NCBI GenBank assembly: GCA_030704615.1
Contig: CM060733.1
Coordinates: 20,708,001-20,772,000, forward strand
Length of the DNA stretch: 64,000 bases
Direction of reading: 5' to 3'
Source of the DNA: Takakia lepidozioides
Taxonomy: Eukaryota > Streptophyta > Takakiopsida > Takakiales > Takakiaceae
Shown here: one piece after another, positions 32,772 to 43,566 of the stretch
How positions within the stretch are numbered: the first letter of the stretch is position 1
Layout: every line of letters starts with the position of its first letter
Made by a program: the position numbers and the translations under genes
Notes under the pieces: generated by a model
Databases searched by the model: none
What the model saw: only the letters and a program-made list of their open reading frames with translations
Told to the model about the DNA's origin: nothing

Positions 32772-33493
32772 CAGTCTGCCCTGGATAAATGTTACCTCTA
32801 TAAACGTTAAACTACTCCCCTCTTTGTTAATTTGCCCTCCATAAATGTTAAGTGTACCATAAAGGCTTCAACTAAGAGGAGAAAGTAGTATAAGTTCCAA
32901 CTAGATTATGATAAGATTCCATCTTAAACATAACCAATCAGAAGATAGACAGTAAGTGGGATACTGCAGTGAATAGATGAAGCAAGTGTATATACAACAT
33001 TTCGAGACTTGATGTGGAGGTTATTTCTGAGATACAACGAATGTATGTTCAGCATTTTGAGACTTGACATGCAGGATGTTTTTGAGAGAACGAGATCACA
33101 TAAGTTATGTTGTAGTTGTACATGCATTCTGTTTTGCAAGTCGATGGTATGGATTGTAATTAAAATATTCTTTGAAATACCTATGCAGTTTTCTTTTTGG
33201 TTATTGATAGGTAGGCTCACCCACATGTGATTGGATAGAAGTGTTCAACTAATAAGTTAGATATTAGGTGATTAATAAAGATGAAAGATAACTCACAAAC
33301 AAAGAGAGAATACAATATATTACACTTTATCTCATAAGTGTTAATTTTATAGTTTTTACATTTGTTAAATGTTACATTGTGTAAATGTTAATGTGCTACA
33401 ACTAACCCCTTCATAAACTGTTAATGTGTTAACCTTGTCTAAATGTTATTTTTTTTCTACTCCCGACTGTTAACATTTACTCAGGGCAGACTG
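32772..33493. mobile_element. pogo/Emigrant-type MITE
   Basis: Terminal inverted repeats begin CAGTCTGCCCTGGATAAATG at 32772 and, on the other strand, CAGTCTGCCCTGAGTAAATG at 33493. The CAGT...CCT..ATAAAT.TTA pattern resembles plant mariner/pogo MITEs such as Emigrant. The right flank is TA (33494-33495); the left is CA (32770-32771), consistent with a TA target duplication with one change. The 722-bp interior is A/T-rich, holds further TGTTA(A)/AAATGTTA repeats and encodes no recognised protein. Confidence 0.65.
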
Positions 33494-33525
33494 TATTGTC
33501 ACGTTTTAATCACCATATCAGTTAC

Positions 33526-33706
33526 ACCACCTGTCGGTAGCACAGTTGGATAGTGAGTGCCACCCAGGGGATTCTGGGTTCAAATCCAGCTAACTTGTCG
33601 GGTGAGTGAGAAAGAGGTCATTTCTCCAATCACTATAAATGAAAGCGGCTTCCTTTGTGAGCGGTCCTCCCCAATGTTTCCCTTACTAAGATATAAAAGA
33701 ACAGTG
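33526..33706 (+). mobile_element. tRNA-derived SINE, copy 1 of 3
   Basis: A box A-like CGGTAGCACAGTTGGATAG (33535-33553) and box B GGGTTCAAATCC (33577-33588) at tRNA-like spacing form the internal RNA polymerase III promoter of the tRNA-related head. The body carries AAGAGGTCATTTCTCC, and the end is CCCTTACTAAGATATAAAAG. It cannot fold as a functional tRNA because the acceptor arms do not pair. Confidence 0.65.
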
Positions 33707-33941
33707 ACCGACGAGAGCTCAGTTGAATAGTGCACCGAGTGCCACCCAGGCGATTCTGGGCTCAAATCCTGCTAATTACCTTGTGGGGTGTGTATGATCT
33801 TCTTCCCCTTGCGCTCAGTGCCTCAGGGTGAGGTTACAATGGAAGAGGTCATTTTCTCCCCTCACTCTACTATATGAAGGGGCCTGATTTGTGAGCAGTG
33901 GTTTCCCTTACTAAATAAGTGAATAAAAAGATAAAATACAG
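33707..33941 (+). mobile_element. tRNA-derived SINE, copy 2 of 3
   Basis: It starts ACCGACGAGAGCTCAGTTGA (box A), has box B GGGCTCAAATCC near 33759, and shares GAGTGCCACCCAGG.GATTCTGG with the other copies. This longest copy adds a block with CTCAGTGCCTCAGGGTGAGGTT. It ends CCCTTACTAAATAAGTGAAT and an A-rich tail. Confidence 0.65.
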
Positions 33942-34115
33942 ACACCCACCAGAGGGTAGCTCAGTTGAATAGAAGCACTGATTGCCACCCAGGTGATTCT
34001 GGTTTCAAATCCTACTACTACCTTGTCGGGTATCATCTTCTCCACCCTTCCCTTGGGCGGAGTCCCTTGAGCCTGATTTGGTGGTCTTTCTTAATAATAA
34101 TAACAATAGTGTATT
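33942..34115 (+). mobile_element. tRNA-derived SINE, copy 3 of 3
   Basis: AGAGGGTAGCTCAGTTGAATAG (box A) and GGTTTCAAATCC (box B, near 34003) are present, with the shared GCCACCCAGGTGATTCTGG between them. The 3' tail is TTCTTAATAATAATAACAAT. Confidence 0.62.
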
Positions 34116-34748
34116 AGTTTCAAGCATCCCACTGGTAGGGACACCTAGTAAGTTATCGTAGGCTCAAACTCTCCAACGGACGTTGGATATCATGAATATA
34201 ACCGAGAGGGGTCATTCTGTTAAGAGCGACTGGGAGAGTTTGGGTGAGTGGTGCTGGTCCCCACACATGGGAAGTGGTTCGGGAATTAGAATTAGTGGGT
34301 AAGCGGACCGGCGAGCATATTGATGGCAAGGTGCTGCCAACATCGCACCTCGCACACACGCGCTTCACACCCGCTGTGAATCCGCCATCCCAGTGAGGAA
34401 CCCTTGTCATAAAGCGCAGCTGTGAGCCCTCACACTGACCATGTTTCGGTGGTGAGACTTGTCTGGGTTTTGCAAGTCATTTCCCCTCTGTTTGCTGCTC
34501 TTGTCAGTTATTGTTGTCATGGTCTGATCGAATTTGCATCTGTCTTCCTACTCCGGAGAGTCCAGCTTGTTGATCTGCTGCAAGAAAGAGAAATCTGGTA
34601 ACCAGATCTCTATAGTCTAATTCGAAGTCTGATCTACGACCCCAATTTCTCTGCACCCAGCGGATTCCATCTCTGTGAGTGGGTAGGACAACACTGGTTG
34701 AAAATCTCTCAGGAGGGCCGCCTGCTGCCTACTGACTAGAGAACAAAG
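34116..34748. other. Upstream region of HMA gene 2
   Basis: No gene recognised. It contains the presumed promoter and leader of the gene at 34749; no clear TATA box was found close to it. Confidence 0.35.
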
Positions 34749-36057
34749 ATGACGTCCATGACTGAACTTTTTTATGGTCACAACGAGCCCACCTACATCA
34801 TGAGCAATTATGCGGATCGCTCTACCTACATGCAACCTGTAAGTCCTGGCACTACCCTCAAGAGCTTTAGAATCTTTCTGTCTCTCTTCAAGGAGGTATA
34901 CCACCAGTTGACACCACGACGACAATGTCGCTGGGGAGGTCAAGCTTCCATGTTGCCTCGTAGGAAAATTTAGCCCGGGTCGTATGTTGAAAACTTTTGT
35001 GGGCAATATGCTCCGAACAAATGAACACATTCTTGAATGGATCGCAGCTGTGGATCTAACTCGTGGCATGGTTGCTCCTTGTGTCAGCGTCTTGAACTAC
35101 AGGTACCCATGTGCTGCACGAAGTGTGAAAAGAAAGTGAAGAACGAACTGCTGGAAATGGATGGTAAGTGGAGCTTAGTTGGCGGACATCTGCTTCCAAG
35201 TTGGACTACCCTATCTCCCATCTTCCATTTGATTTAAAACACGGTGAACTCCCTCTTTGCGGGTGCCACAACAATCGCAGATCTATGACGTGCTAATTTG
35301 CAATCACCAAGAATGCAATCACCAAGAATCTGGCAAGCGAGAATTATTTAGATTGTTTTTATGTTTTCGCCCCACATGGCCCTTGAAAGCTTGAAGTTTT
35401 CAATTAGCTGTCAACTCCACCGTGAAGGATCTCCTGAAAATTCAGTGCACAGAGAGAGCGATCTACGTATTTTGGATCACAGTAGTGATTTGAGTCGAGC
35501 AAAGTTCTAAAACACATAATTATGTCTTTCCATGCAGGTCTGTACAAATTTATAATTTTACTTTGACCGGGTCACATGAGCCTGAGCAACGTTCTGATAG
35601 GTGGATGGCTTCTGGATCTGCAGGGGTTCAGGGGGTTGTCTGTGACCAATTTCGGCAGAAGGTGACTGTCGCTGGCGATGTGAACCCCGAGAAAGTACTC
35701 AAATGCGTGAAGCGCATAAAAGATAGCTCGGATTTCTGGACCCGCAGCAGCCATCACGGTCGATCAGCACACGTTCGCTCAAGTTCCGGCTATGCAGAGT
35801 CTAGTGTTCCCTACAGCCATTACTCGCATAGCTCTCACGTTCGATCATCACATGGGCACTCAAGTTCCTACACAGTGTCTCCTCCCTACCCTCCATCATC
35901 CTACAGGGATCAGAGCTTCGACAGCCAGTACCCCCGTTTCTACAGCCCGTCAAGTTGCAGCCCCTCTTATAGCGAGAACTGCTACACCCAGTACAACCCT
36001 TCCTACGGGGGCTCGTCCTACAATCCAGCATTCAGCCATTCATATAGTCACTACTGA
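34749..36057 (+). CDS. HMA-domain metallochaperone-like protein (HMA gene 2)
   Basis: Three exons: 34749-34838, 35088-35163 and 35624-36057, with GT...AG introns; 199 residues. Exon 1 encodes MTSMTELFYGHNEPTYIMSN; its ELFYG matches the QELFYGD start of gene 1. The 76-nt middle exon encodes RLELQVPMCCTKCEKKVKNE, with the C-x2-C metal site in MCCTKC. Exon 3 completes the HMA fold (VCDQFRQKVTVAGDVNPEKV, LKCVKRIKDSSDFW) and adds a ~90-residue tail rich in Ser, Tyr, His and Pro with HSSHVRSS-type repeats. The tail ends FSHSYSHY with no CaaX box. The His-rich tail could add metal affinity (inference). Intron positions in the HMA region are identical to gene 1, which supports a duplication. Confidence 0.85.
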
Positions 36058-36689
36058 TGATCAGTTCAACGTTTTTTCGTGAAGCTTACTAGGCTTTGTT
36101 CACGCAACTTTGACAATAGGTCCAAAGAAGCCTTACAATAGGAGAGGCAAGAGGAAAGGCGAAAGACATTCTTCATAGCCGCCATTGATAGCGGGAGAGA
36201 CATGTGCAGCCCGATTGCAAATTAATTAGAGTCTAAGTTTACTATAAAATTTAGACGTGGTTCATCCAACTGCAGGCCGGAAAATTGTCACGGATGTATG
36301 TGTACCAGTGTACATGATACTTCCATTTTCTCAAGAAAGCTTGAGAGCGAAATAACTGGAACAAACTTGATTTCTGCATTGCAAGCAATTGAGAATGTGA
36401 ACTTGCTTGGCAAACCTGTAGTTACAACTTTCAAGATTTAATTGCTAATGCAAGCAGTGCTAGTTTAAATCTGAATAGCTCTCTCTGGAGCAGTCAACAG
36501 AAATTATGTTCTCTCAGAAATATCCTGCTTACTGATCTGTGTTGATCAATCAACTTGAACTTAACACCCACTGACTGCGCAACCCCTGCACAGAGCCAGA
36601 TTCAAATGTGCGACGTATGCGATATTGTGCTCGTGCATGGAACCATATTGCACAAGACTCGGAAGTCTCGTCTTCTAAAACCCTGCAGA
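36058..36689. other. 3' flank of HMA gene 2, nothing recognised
   Basis: No gene recognised; it should contain the 3' UTR. A canonical AATAAA was not seen close to the stop. Confidence 0.35.
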
Positions 36690-36965
36690 TTAAGAAAGCT
36701 GTCTTGGGAAGCTTGGGTTACTTGATGCACCTAGATCAACATTCTCTTGCCATTTTAAAACAAATTTCATGGCATCCTTTATGCTTAGCTTCTTTAAGAG
36801 ATCATAGCACCTACGTAGTTGATTGGCAGGGACGAATTTGTTCCCTGCACTCCAGTTGAGCGTTGAACCAACCACAGGCAGAAGGCCTCTTTCAGTAGCG
36901 AAGTCGGCAATACTCATCCTCCACCAGTTGACCAATCGACCAGCAGTATAATTTTTAGCCCACAA
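36690..36965 (-). CDS. Hypothetical ORF, possible element fragment
   Basis: A 91-residue ORF with protein-like composition (NYTAGRLVNWWRMSIADFAT, then CYDLLKKLSIKDAMKFVLKW). I do not recognise the family. It is isolated, without a partner exon that I can find, and could be a fragment of a retroelement or a chance ORF. Confidence 0.2.
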   Translation of the reverse strand: MWAKNYTAGRLVNWWRMSIADFATERGLLPVVGSTLNWSAGNKFVPANQLRRCYDLLKKLSIKDAMKFVLKWQENVDLGASSNPSFPRQLS

Positions 36966-37661
36966 AACTTGATCCCAAGCCTGTAGCGTCTAAACTAGAA
37001 ACGTTTCGACGGTGGGCTTCGTGATAAGGGTTGTAATCTACGAGAAGTACCAGAACAGTCTCAATGTGCCCGGAAGAAAGGGACTAACTAGTACGATCTA
37101 CCCAGACGTTAAACATTTCGAACGATCAAATAAGCCCTTGAAAGGCAGGCCTGCTTCCATCGAAACCTAGATCAAAGGAAGGAACAACATCACATGCTAA
37201 CCGTGGTTTTGGTCAAATGTCTTGAAGACTCATTGACTGTAGTGATGATCAGTGAAGATGACAATTTGTAAGAGATAACTCTTGCAGAAGGTGGGGAAAT
37301 TCTTGCCACGATCTCTTATATGTACATATATTCATGTTTACTCATCAGTTCTCGAGCTCGTTTGTTAGTGCACACTTTGTGCACATACATTACTCCAACA
37401 AGTGATTCAAGGTGTATTGCGATCGTTCCATGTCATGAAACACCTCCCCATCTCTTTTGAGATGTTACAGTCATATGCCGCTGGATTGTGCTAACATTTA
37501 GGTGGAATAAAGGTCCCTGTTTCTGCCAAAAATAAATAAAAATACCCTCCCTTGTAGGCACTACAGAAAATTTTGTTCTCTGAAAAGTTCGAAATTAGCT
37601 TCTACAAAACTGCTTGGATGTCCACCTCCCGAAAATCCATGCAGCTCCTCTGCAGCTGGTA
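36966..37661. other. Intergenic, nothing recognised
   Basis: No gene recognised. It lies 3' of the minus-strand HMA gene 3 and should include its 3' UTR. Confidence 0.35.
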
Positions 37662-38363
37662 TTAAGTATAATAAGGGTAACTTGCGGTGTAGATAGATCC
37701 AGAACTAGGACCGTATTGATTGGAAGGGTAGACCAAGCAAGGTCTGCACTCTCCTAAGCTGAAGGAGTTAACGTCGTTCCGAGAGGAGTACTCCGCGCCC
37801 TGGTAACCGTCCTCGTCACTGTCGTCCTCGTCACTGGAGGATTCAGAAGCTACCTTCAGAGACAAGATCTCTGCTTTCTTGTGGACTTTCTTAGCCTTCT
37901 TCAGGACGCGGAAAGGGTCAACATATCCAGTGTATATTACGGTTACCTTGGATTTCATCCGGCTGGCGACCACATTAACAACCCCTGCACAGAATATGGC
38001 GCATTAGATCCATGCACATGACAGCTTTAATGGGGATTTAACGTTTGTTCACAACTCTGCTGTCACTCTGACAACTGTGGACATCACACGATGAGTTCAC
38101 TGAGACTGTCTACATGTTCGTAATTCGTGAGCACACAATTAGAAGTCTAAACTCTTACCAACGTTCTACTGCTTTCCTACCAATCGCATAGACGAAAGGT
38201 CCAGCAGCACTGCTAGTTCTTGAAATCCCCATTTTGGGATTGAATACTCTGCATGAACGCATATTTTGTGCTGCTGAATGCACTCACCATCCACTTCGAA
38301 GATTTCTTCCTTCACTTTTTCTTCGCATTTTGCGCAGCACATCCAAACCTTCATTTTAATCTG
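37662..38363 (-). CDS. HMA-domain protein, 5' exon(s) not found (HMA gene 3)
   Basis: Two minus-strand exons are clear. Exon 38363-38288 (76 nt, same length and phases as in genes 1 and 2) encodes QIKMKVWMCCAKCEEKVKEE with the C-x2-C metal site. Exon 37984-37662 encodes GVVNVVASRMKSKVTVIYTG, then VDPFRVLKKAKKVHKKAEIL and a tail with an acidic Ser/Asp/Glu cluster (SESSSDEDDSDEDGYQ), ending YPYYT and TAA. This gives 132 residues. Splice signals are gtgcag|CAG, GATG|gtgagt and ctgtgcag|GG. A first exon like those of genes 1 and 2 was not recognised between 38364 and 39600, so the start is unknown. The acidic tail differs from the Tyr/His-rich tails of its relatives. Confidence 0.72.
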
Positions 38364-40550
38364 CTGCACATTCCCCTATCCACACCCCAAGTCAGGGAAT
38401 CATAAGGGTACAAGAATATAGTTCTATACAGCGGGGAAGATGGACCATGATATCTATGCCAGACAGCCATGAACATAAAAGAAAATGGAAATGCAAAAAT
38501 TCTCTGTCAGTGGGAAACAGCAATTCTCCCGATGATAGAAAACCCCCTATTTCGTGTATTGTACATAAAAGTGTAAACATGCATTCAAACTTTAAGCCGT
38601 CATTTTCTGAGACCCAACATTAGTTGCACCCAGCAGCATCCCTTACAACGACTATATCCTTCAGCTAAGATTTCAACTCTGCGAGATACGTTATTTCTCA
38701 CCCTAGAATGTCCAGGGCTAAAAGTGTAGGAGGAAAGGGCTCTAACCGGCAGCATGGCCCGGACAAAGAATCGATTGTTGATCAACCAGGCGGACTCACT
38801 GCTCCCATTCACGTAGACCTGAACAGTCCCACAACGCAAAATGCACCTTTAAGAGGGTGAAATCATCCGGAATTCACAAGAGGGCCCGCGCTGCAGGAGA
38901 GTTGGTCGACCAGCGATCTACCAGAAACATTTGCTCCAGATCTGCGGCTCAATTCACGGTGTATGCATGTAGAAATCTCTCTCTCTCGAATCAGACCCCA
39001 TAAATTCTCTCTATTGATTCGTACAATGATTTGCCTCCTCCCGCACTTAATAGACAAATTTTTTCTTCTATATTCCTCTCTGTCCTTCGCCACCATTCTT
39101 CTGTGTCTCTCTCATTATACACCTTCATTCAATGTTCACACAACTGAGCATCGACTTTCCGCTCCCGTCATACAGAAACTAAACCTCGTAAACTTTGTTA
39201 ACTAGATAGTCGTGCAGACGGTCAATAACATACCTCCCGCAAGTCGGCCATCTGCGCCCACAGATATGGAAACTAAGCCAATTTCTTCCTGCACAACCAC
39301 TGTAAACCTCCCACCAACACTGGCAAAAGATGATCAGACGGCTCGAAACCCTCAGGCCAGCTTTGCATAGGGCGCAAAGCAAAACTAAACCTGATCTCGC
39401 CCTAACGGTAATCTGACAAAGGAGCACAAAAGCAAACAGTACAAATCTCCAACACAGAAGTGACCCAAGTCAATTCAACTGGAACACGACAAAGCAGCGA
39501 GGGAGGTCAGGCTTCCACGGCGCACGGTGAGATGCAAGAGTGACGAAGCCACGGTCCTTTTATATCAGCGCCGTCGTTTGCTGTTGACACGACGGTCTTC
39601 TACACTACCGAATATGGGCTCAAACTGGATCACTACTCCCTCACCTCATTGTGTTGCCTTGTGCTCCGCCAATTATTTTCCTCGGTGGGTTGTTTGTTCT
39701 TCCAGCACATCTTCCAACACCAGCAAGCATGTCTACATACGAAGGAGGGCATATAATCTCTCCTCAGTCTGTCCCCACGCTCCGACACTTTGGAACGCAC
39801 ATGGTCCCATCAAACTGGGAATAGAGAAGTCCTCACCTTGACCATACCGTGACTGACGTGGATCTAAAAGCATTCGAGAGTATGTCTCATCAAACTGTAC
39901 TAAAATAATGTGAAACACAGACAAGTAAAAGTCGGTACTGAAACAACGTGTTACCGACAGTTTTTGGGCATATACTACAGATTGAAGGTCGGTAGGTGGG
40001 AGGTGGGTGGGGGATCAAAGTGGCGAATCTTGGACTTTATTTAGTGACGCATGATAGCAATCCACGGATTTACTGTCGAGTGCACTTTTTGTTTGTGGGC
40101 CATACATAAGGACAATGGTTTGGGCACTTAGGGTCCGGTGTGGGCTACAAGCTATTAGAAACAGACTTGCCGTTGCATAGGCCATACACCCAAGTATGAT
40201 GGAAAGCTGAGAGAAGTGCAAAAGAGGAGTGAAAGACATCCATCACAGCAAACATGTTACTAAGAGCCCCTTTCCCCAAAGGCTACTTGCTACTGTTCAG
40301 GATGCTTAAGCTTAGTATCAGACACATAGACCAAGGTAATCATTGTCATACCTCTTTCCGGTTTCAGAAGCTCTGAAAGAGTTCCTAGCTGTGCAGGCAT
40401 TCTGTCAAGCTCTAGTAGAGTGGTTACAAATGGAGTGCTCTCTAATGTTGTCCTCTCTCTTTAGCTCGGTCAGGATGTCCCTTATCCCCCTTTCTTTTTT
40501 TCATTGCAGCTAATAACCTGGGCTACTTTTTGGACAGTAACCCTAGTTGA
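38364..40550. other. Upstream of HMA gene 3; nothing else recognised
   Basis: It should contain the first exon and promoter of the minus-strand HMA gene 3. Pyrimidine-rich stretches on + (38980-39130) may be part of its leader on the other strand. No other gene recognised. Confidence 0.35.
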
Positions 40551-41236
40551 TGGCATCCATCTCGGGCCGGCAGATCACTTTAAAACTTCTATGTATGCTA
40601 ATGACTCAGTTTTGTTTCTTAGGAATGACTCCATGTCCCCTATCTAGGCTACTCTCAAGAGTATAAAGGTCTTTTGTTCAGCCTCTGGCTTCTCTGTCAA
40701 CTGGGGCAAAACGGTAGGATTGCTTTCCCGTCCTAACCGCGGCTCCCCCCTCACAATCCTCGTTAGGGTGAGGAATTAGGCATCCGTTGGCTCAGAGATG
40801 GTTAGTCCTATACCCTCCTTGCACATCAGGTGGGCACGGGACTCTCGTGGCAGCAATGTTTCCTGCAAACTTGCTTAAGTTGAGCTCAATTACTGGAGCT
40901 CCACAACACCCACAATTATAGGAAGAGCACTTACGGCCAATCAAATTCTCCTAGCTTCCACATGGTTCATTGCCTCAGTCTGGGACCCGGGCCCTAGACC
41001 TTTATGCAAGCAGATCAGGCATCTCATCAGAAATTTCATTTGGGGTGCTCCCACGACCGGGCAGAATCGTAGAGCCCTGCTTGCTTGGAATTAGCAGCTT
41101 TGTATGAGTAAGAAGCACGGGGAACTAGGAATTTTTGACATTGAATTGCAAGTCAATGCTCTTCTTACTAAATGGCTCCCTTTTGCCATTCTCAATCCTC
41201 ATGCCCCTTGGTCTTGGCTTCTAATTCGAAGGCATA
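40551..41236 (+). pseudogene. LINE reverse transcriptase fragment
   Basis: Broken frames read HFKTSMYANDSVLFLR (catalytic YADD box degraded to YAND), then FCSASGFSVNWGKTVGL. Further on come IIGRALTANQILLASTWF and RHLIRNFIWGAP, and finally GELGIFDIELQVNALLTKWL (41110-41175). These are typical of the palm, thumb and post-RT region of plant non-LTR reverse transcriptases. Stops and frameshifts are frequent. The fragment ends abruptly at the start of the Gypsy methyltransferase homology, so the two elements are fused. Confidence 0.7.
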
Positions 41237-42480
41237 TGCCTTCTGGACTTATTTGGCGGGATCAGCACTGGATTGGCTGCAGTGCTGCAGGCAGGTGTAC
41301 GAGTTCGACGTTATCTGTATGTGGAGAAGGATGAGACTGCACGACGCGTCTCACTGCGCCATGTTGCTCGGATGCTGCAGCAGTACCCTGAGTTGTTGCC
41401 GGTGTCTGCAGTTCGTGGATATCAGCAGGCCCTGCCAGCAGACATTGCGTTGCTGGGGGCGCAGGATTTAGAGCGGGTTGGCTCCATTGATCTGGTATTG
41501 GCAGGTTGGCCTGCCAAGGGCATTCATCAGCCGGGCATGGCAATGGATTGCTAGACTCGAGGACGGGTTTGTTTTGGGAGATGGTGCGGATTTTGCGCCA
41601 TTTGCAGCTTCATCAAGCTGTATCTCCGACATACATCTTGGAGAATGTGCCGCTGATGGGTGATTCTCGGGCCAGGGTGATGGCCAGTGTGCATCAAGTC
41701 CGGTCGTGGCTTGGGTCAGCAGTGTTGCTGGATGCAGCTGCAGTGGGGTCACGGGCTCATCGTCCACGACTATGGTGGACTAACTTGATGCCACCCGCAC
41801 TGCTCAAGCGTGCATTTGATGGGGTGCAGCGGCCAGCACACCTCACCATGGATGGCATTTTGGACACAGGAAGGCAGTCTCAACATGTGAGACACGATGA
41901 CCGTTCGCCTTTGGCAGTGGTCAACAGGGTGGGTCAACCACGAGCAGCATTATCTACACTGCTCAGCTTCCCAGGATCCCATGCTTTTCGGGATGGTGGA
42001 CCTGGCCTCCTGTGGGATGCTCAGTTGCAACAGTTAGTGGAGCCTAATGCCGACGAGCGAGAGCGGGCTATGGGGTTTTCCACTGGGACCACGGCGGTGC
42101 CTTCTCTTTCTGAGGCATCACGTCGTCAGGTGTTGGGGCAAGCAATGGATCTCAATTGCTTGACCTGGATTATCAGTTTGGCTGTGGCTGAGCAACGTAG
42201 AGTGCAGAACGCACTTCCCTTGACGGTCTCTCTGCCTACCGAGACGGTACAGGCAGCGAGTGGGGGCAAGCCGGTGAGGACCACGGGGTGTAGACATCCA
42301 TGGCACACGTGGGAGGTGCTCGAGGTCCAGAGGGAGTTGGCAGCCAAGGCAGCTGTGATGGATGACATTGGGGATTCTTCTTGGGTTGAGGAGATTCTCA
42401 ATGATGAGATGATGGGGCAGGATGAGGCCTTGTCATTGACTGAGCAGGAAGGGAGTACTGCTCAAGAGGTTGCAGCATAG
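41237..42480 (+). pseudogene. Retrotransposon-borne C5 DNA methyltransferase, DNMT3-like (copy 2)
   Basis: The best-preserved copy. Motif I LDLFGGISTG is at 41243-41272, followed by AGVRVRRYLYVEKDETARRV (motif II-like acidic residue). Then SIDLVLAGWP at about 41480-41511, where one C is missing from the Pro codon of the catalytic Pro-Cys-Gln; the frame resumes as CQGHSSAGHGNG in the long ORF 41506-42480. Motif VI ENVPLMGDSR is at 41641. SRAHRPRLWWTN (about 41748-41783) matches the motif VIII area of DNMT3. ERERAMGFSTGTT and RRQVLGQAMDLNCLTWI (42061-42170) are motifs IX-X. About 80 further residues without a recognised domain end at TAG 42478-42480, as in copy 1. Target recognition cannot be predicted. 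Confidence 0.88.
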
Positions 42481-42639
42481 CAACCACGGGACGCGTCCTC
42501 TACCTCTAAGCCCACTGGACTTAAGGTTGCAGATACGAAGGACAATTGGGAACCTGACATTGGACCCATTGTCACCGAGAGAGACGACGACGTATGCGGC
42601 GGTTCCTGAGGGCTTATAGGAATTGCTTTGCCTTCAGTT

Positions 42640-43566
42640 TGAAGGACTTGGGAAGCACTGAAGGGTCAAGAGATTCGCATTGAATTGGCTACTGACACGC
42701 CAATCTTTTGGAGATCCTATAGATACAGTGACATGGAGAGGTCCTTGATTCAGATGAGAACTCAGGATCTTTGGGAGGCAGGTTTGGTGGAGCTCTGGTG
42801 GAGAGTATGCTTCAGCCACAATGATGCCAGCTAAGAAGGATGTCTATGGCAATTGGACGGAGAGACGTATGTGCGGTGATTACCGGCCTGTAAATCATCA
42901 GACCAAGTCCGATAGGTATGCCATGCCAACACCAGAGGAGATCTTTGATGCCATTGGGCATTCCAAGGTCTTTAGCACGTTGGATTTACGATCCGGATAT
43001 CACCAGTTGCCGATCAAGGAGGCGGATAAGCAAAAGACGGCATTCTGGGGGATCAATGAGCACGGGAAGGATTGCCTATACTAGTGGCGGTTCTTACCAT
43101 TTGGGCTTAAAAACGCTCCCGCTGAGTTTCAAAGAGTCATGGACAGGATTCTAGCAGGGGGTGGAGTTTGCTCGGTGCTACATAGATGACATCATCATCT
43201 TTAGTGCTACGGTGGAGGAGCATGAGAGACACCTTCAGGGGGTATTTGAGCGCTTAAGGACGCACGGATTGAAGTTACATCGGGCAAGTGCAAGTTTTTC
43301 CACAACCAGATTGAGTATCTGGGTCACATGATATATCCTGGAGGATTGGGGGTACAGCAGACTAAGGTAGAGTCCATTGCACAGGTTCCACGCCCCACGG
43401 ATGTGAGCCGAGTTTGAGCTTTCATGGGGTTAGCAAACTATTACAGACGGTTTGTTAAGGGATTCAATGCCATTGCAAAGGCTCTAACCAAGCTGACCAA
43501 GGTGGACCAGGAGTGGCAGTGGGAAGATGAGAGCAAGAACAAGCTTTTCAAGAGCTCAAGGCGAGG
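42640..43566 (+). pseudogene. pol: Gypsy reverse transcriptase (copy 2)
   Basis: RRMCGDYRPVNHQTKSDRYA and FSTLDLRSGYHQLPI lie in the ORF 42821-43084. A TAG at 43082-43084 replaces a codon that is CAG in copy 1 (CLYQ). The catalytic FARCYIDDIIIF block is near 43167-43203 but shifted by an extra G, and EYLGHMIYPGG follows near 43312. A TGA at 43416-43418 replaces the CGA codon present in copy 1. Frameshifts near 42800, 43160, 43280 and 43530 break the domain. Confidence 0.85.

Noticed and set aside
33526-34115. tRNA genes, because of box A and box B matches
   Set aside because: No pairing acceptor stem or complete cloverleaf; shared bodies and tails mark them as SINEs.
34617-35069. 150-residue minus-strand ORF
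   Set aside because: Overlaps exon 1 and intron 1 of HMA gene 2 on the opposite strand and shows no conserved domain.
39715-39800. Possible start of another HMA-like gene (aacaccagcaagcATG, similar to the leader of HMA gene 1)
   Set aside because: The similarity is about 14 bases; the following codons show no likeness to HMA first exons and no HMA exon follows on the plus strand.
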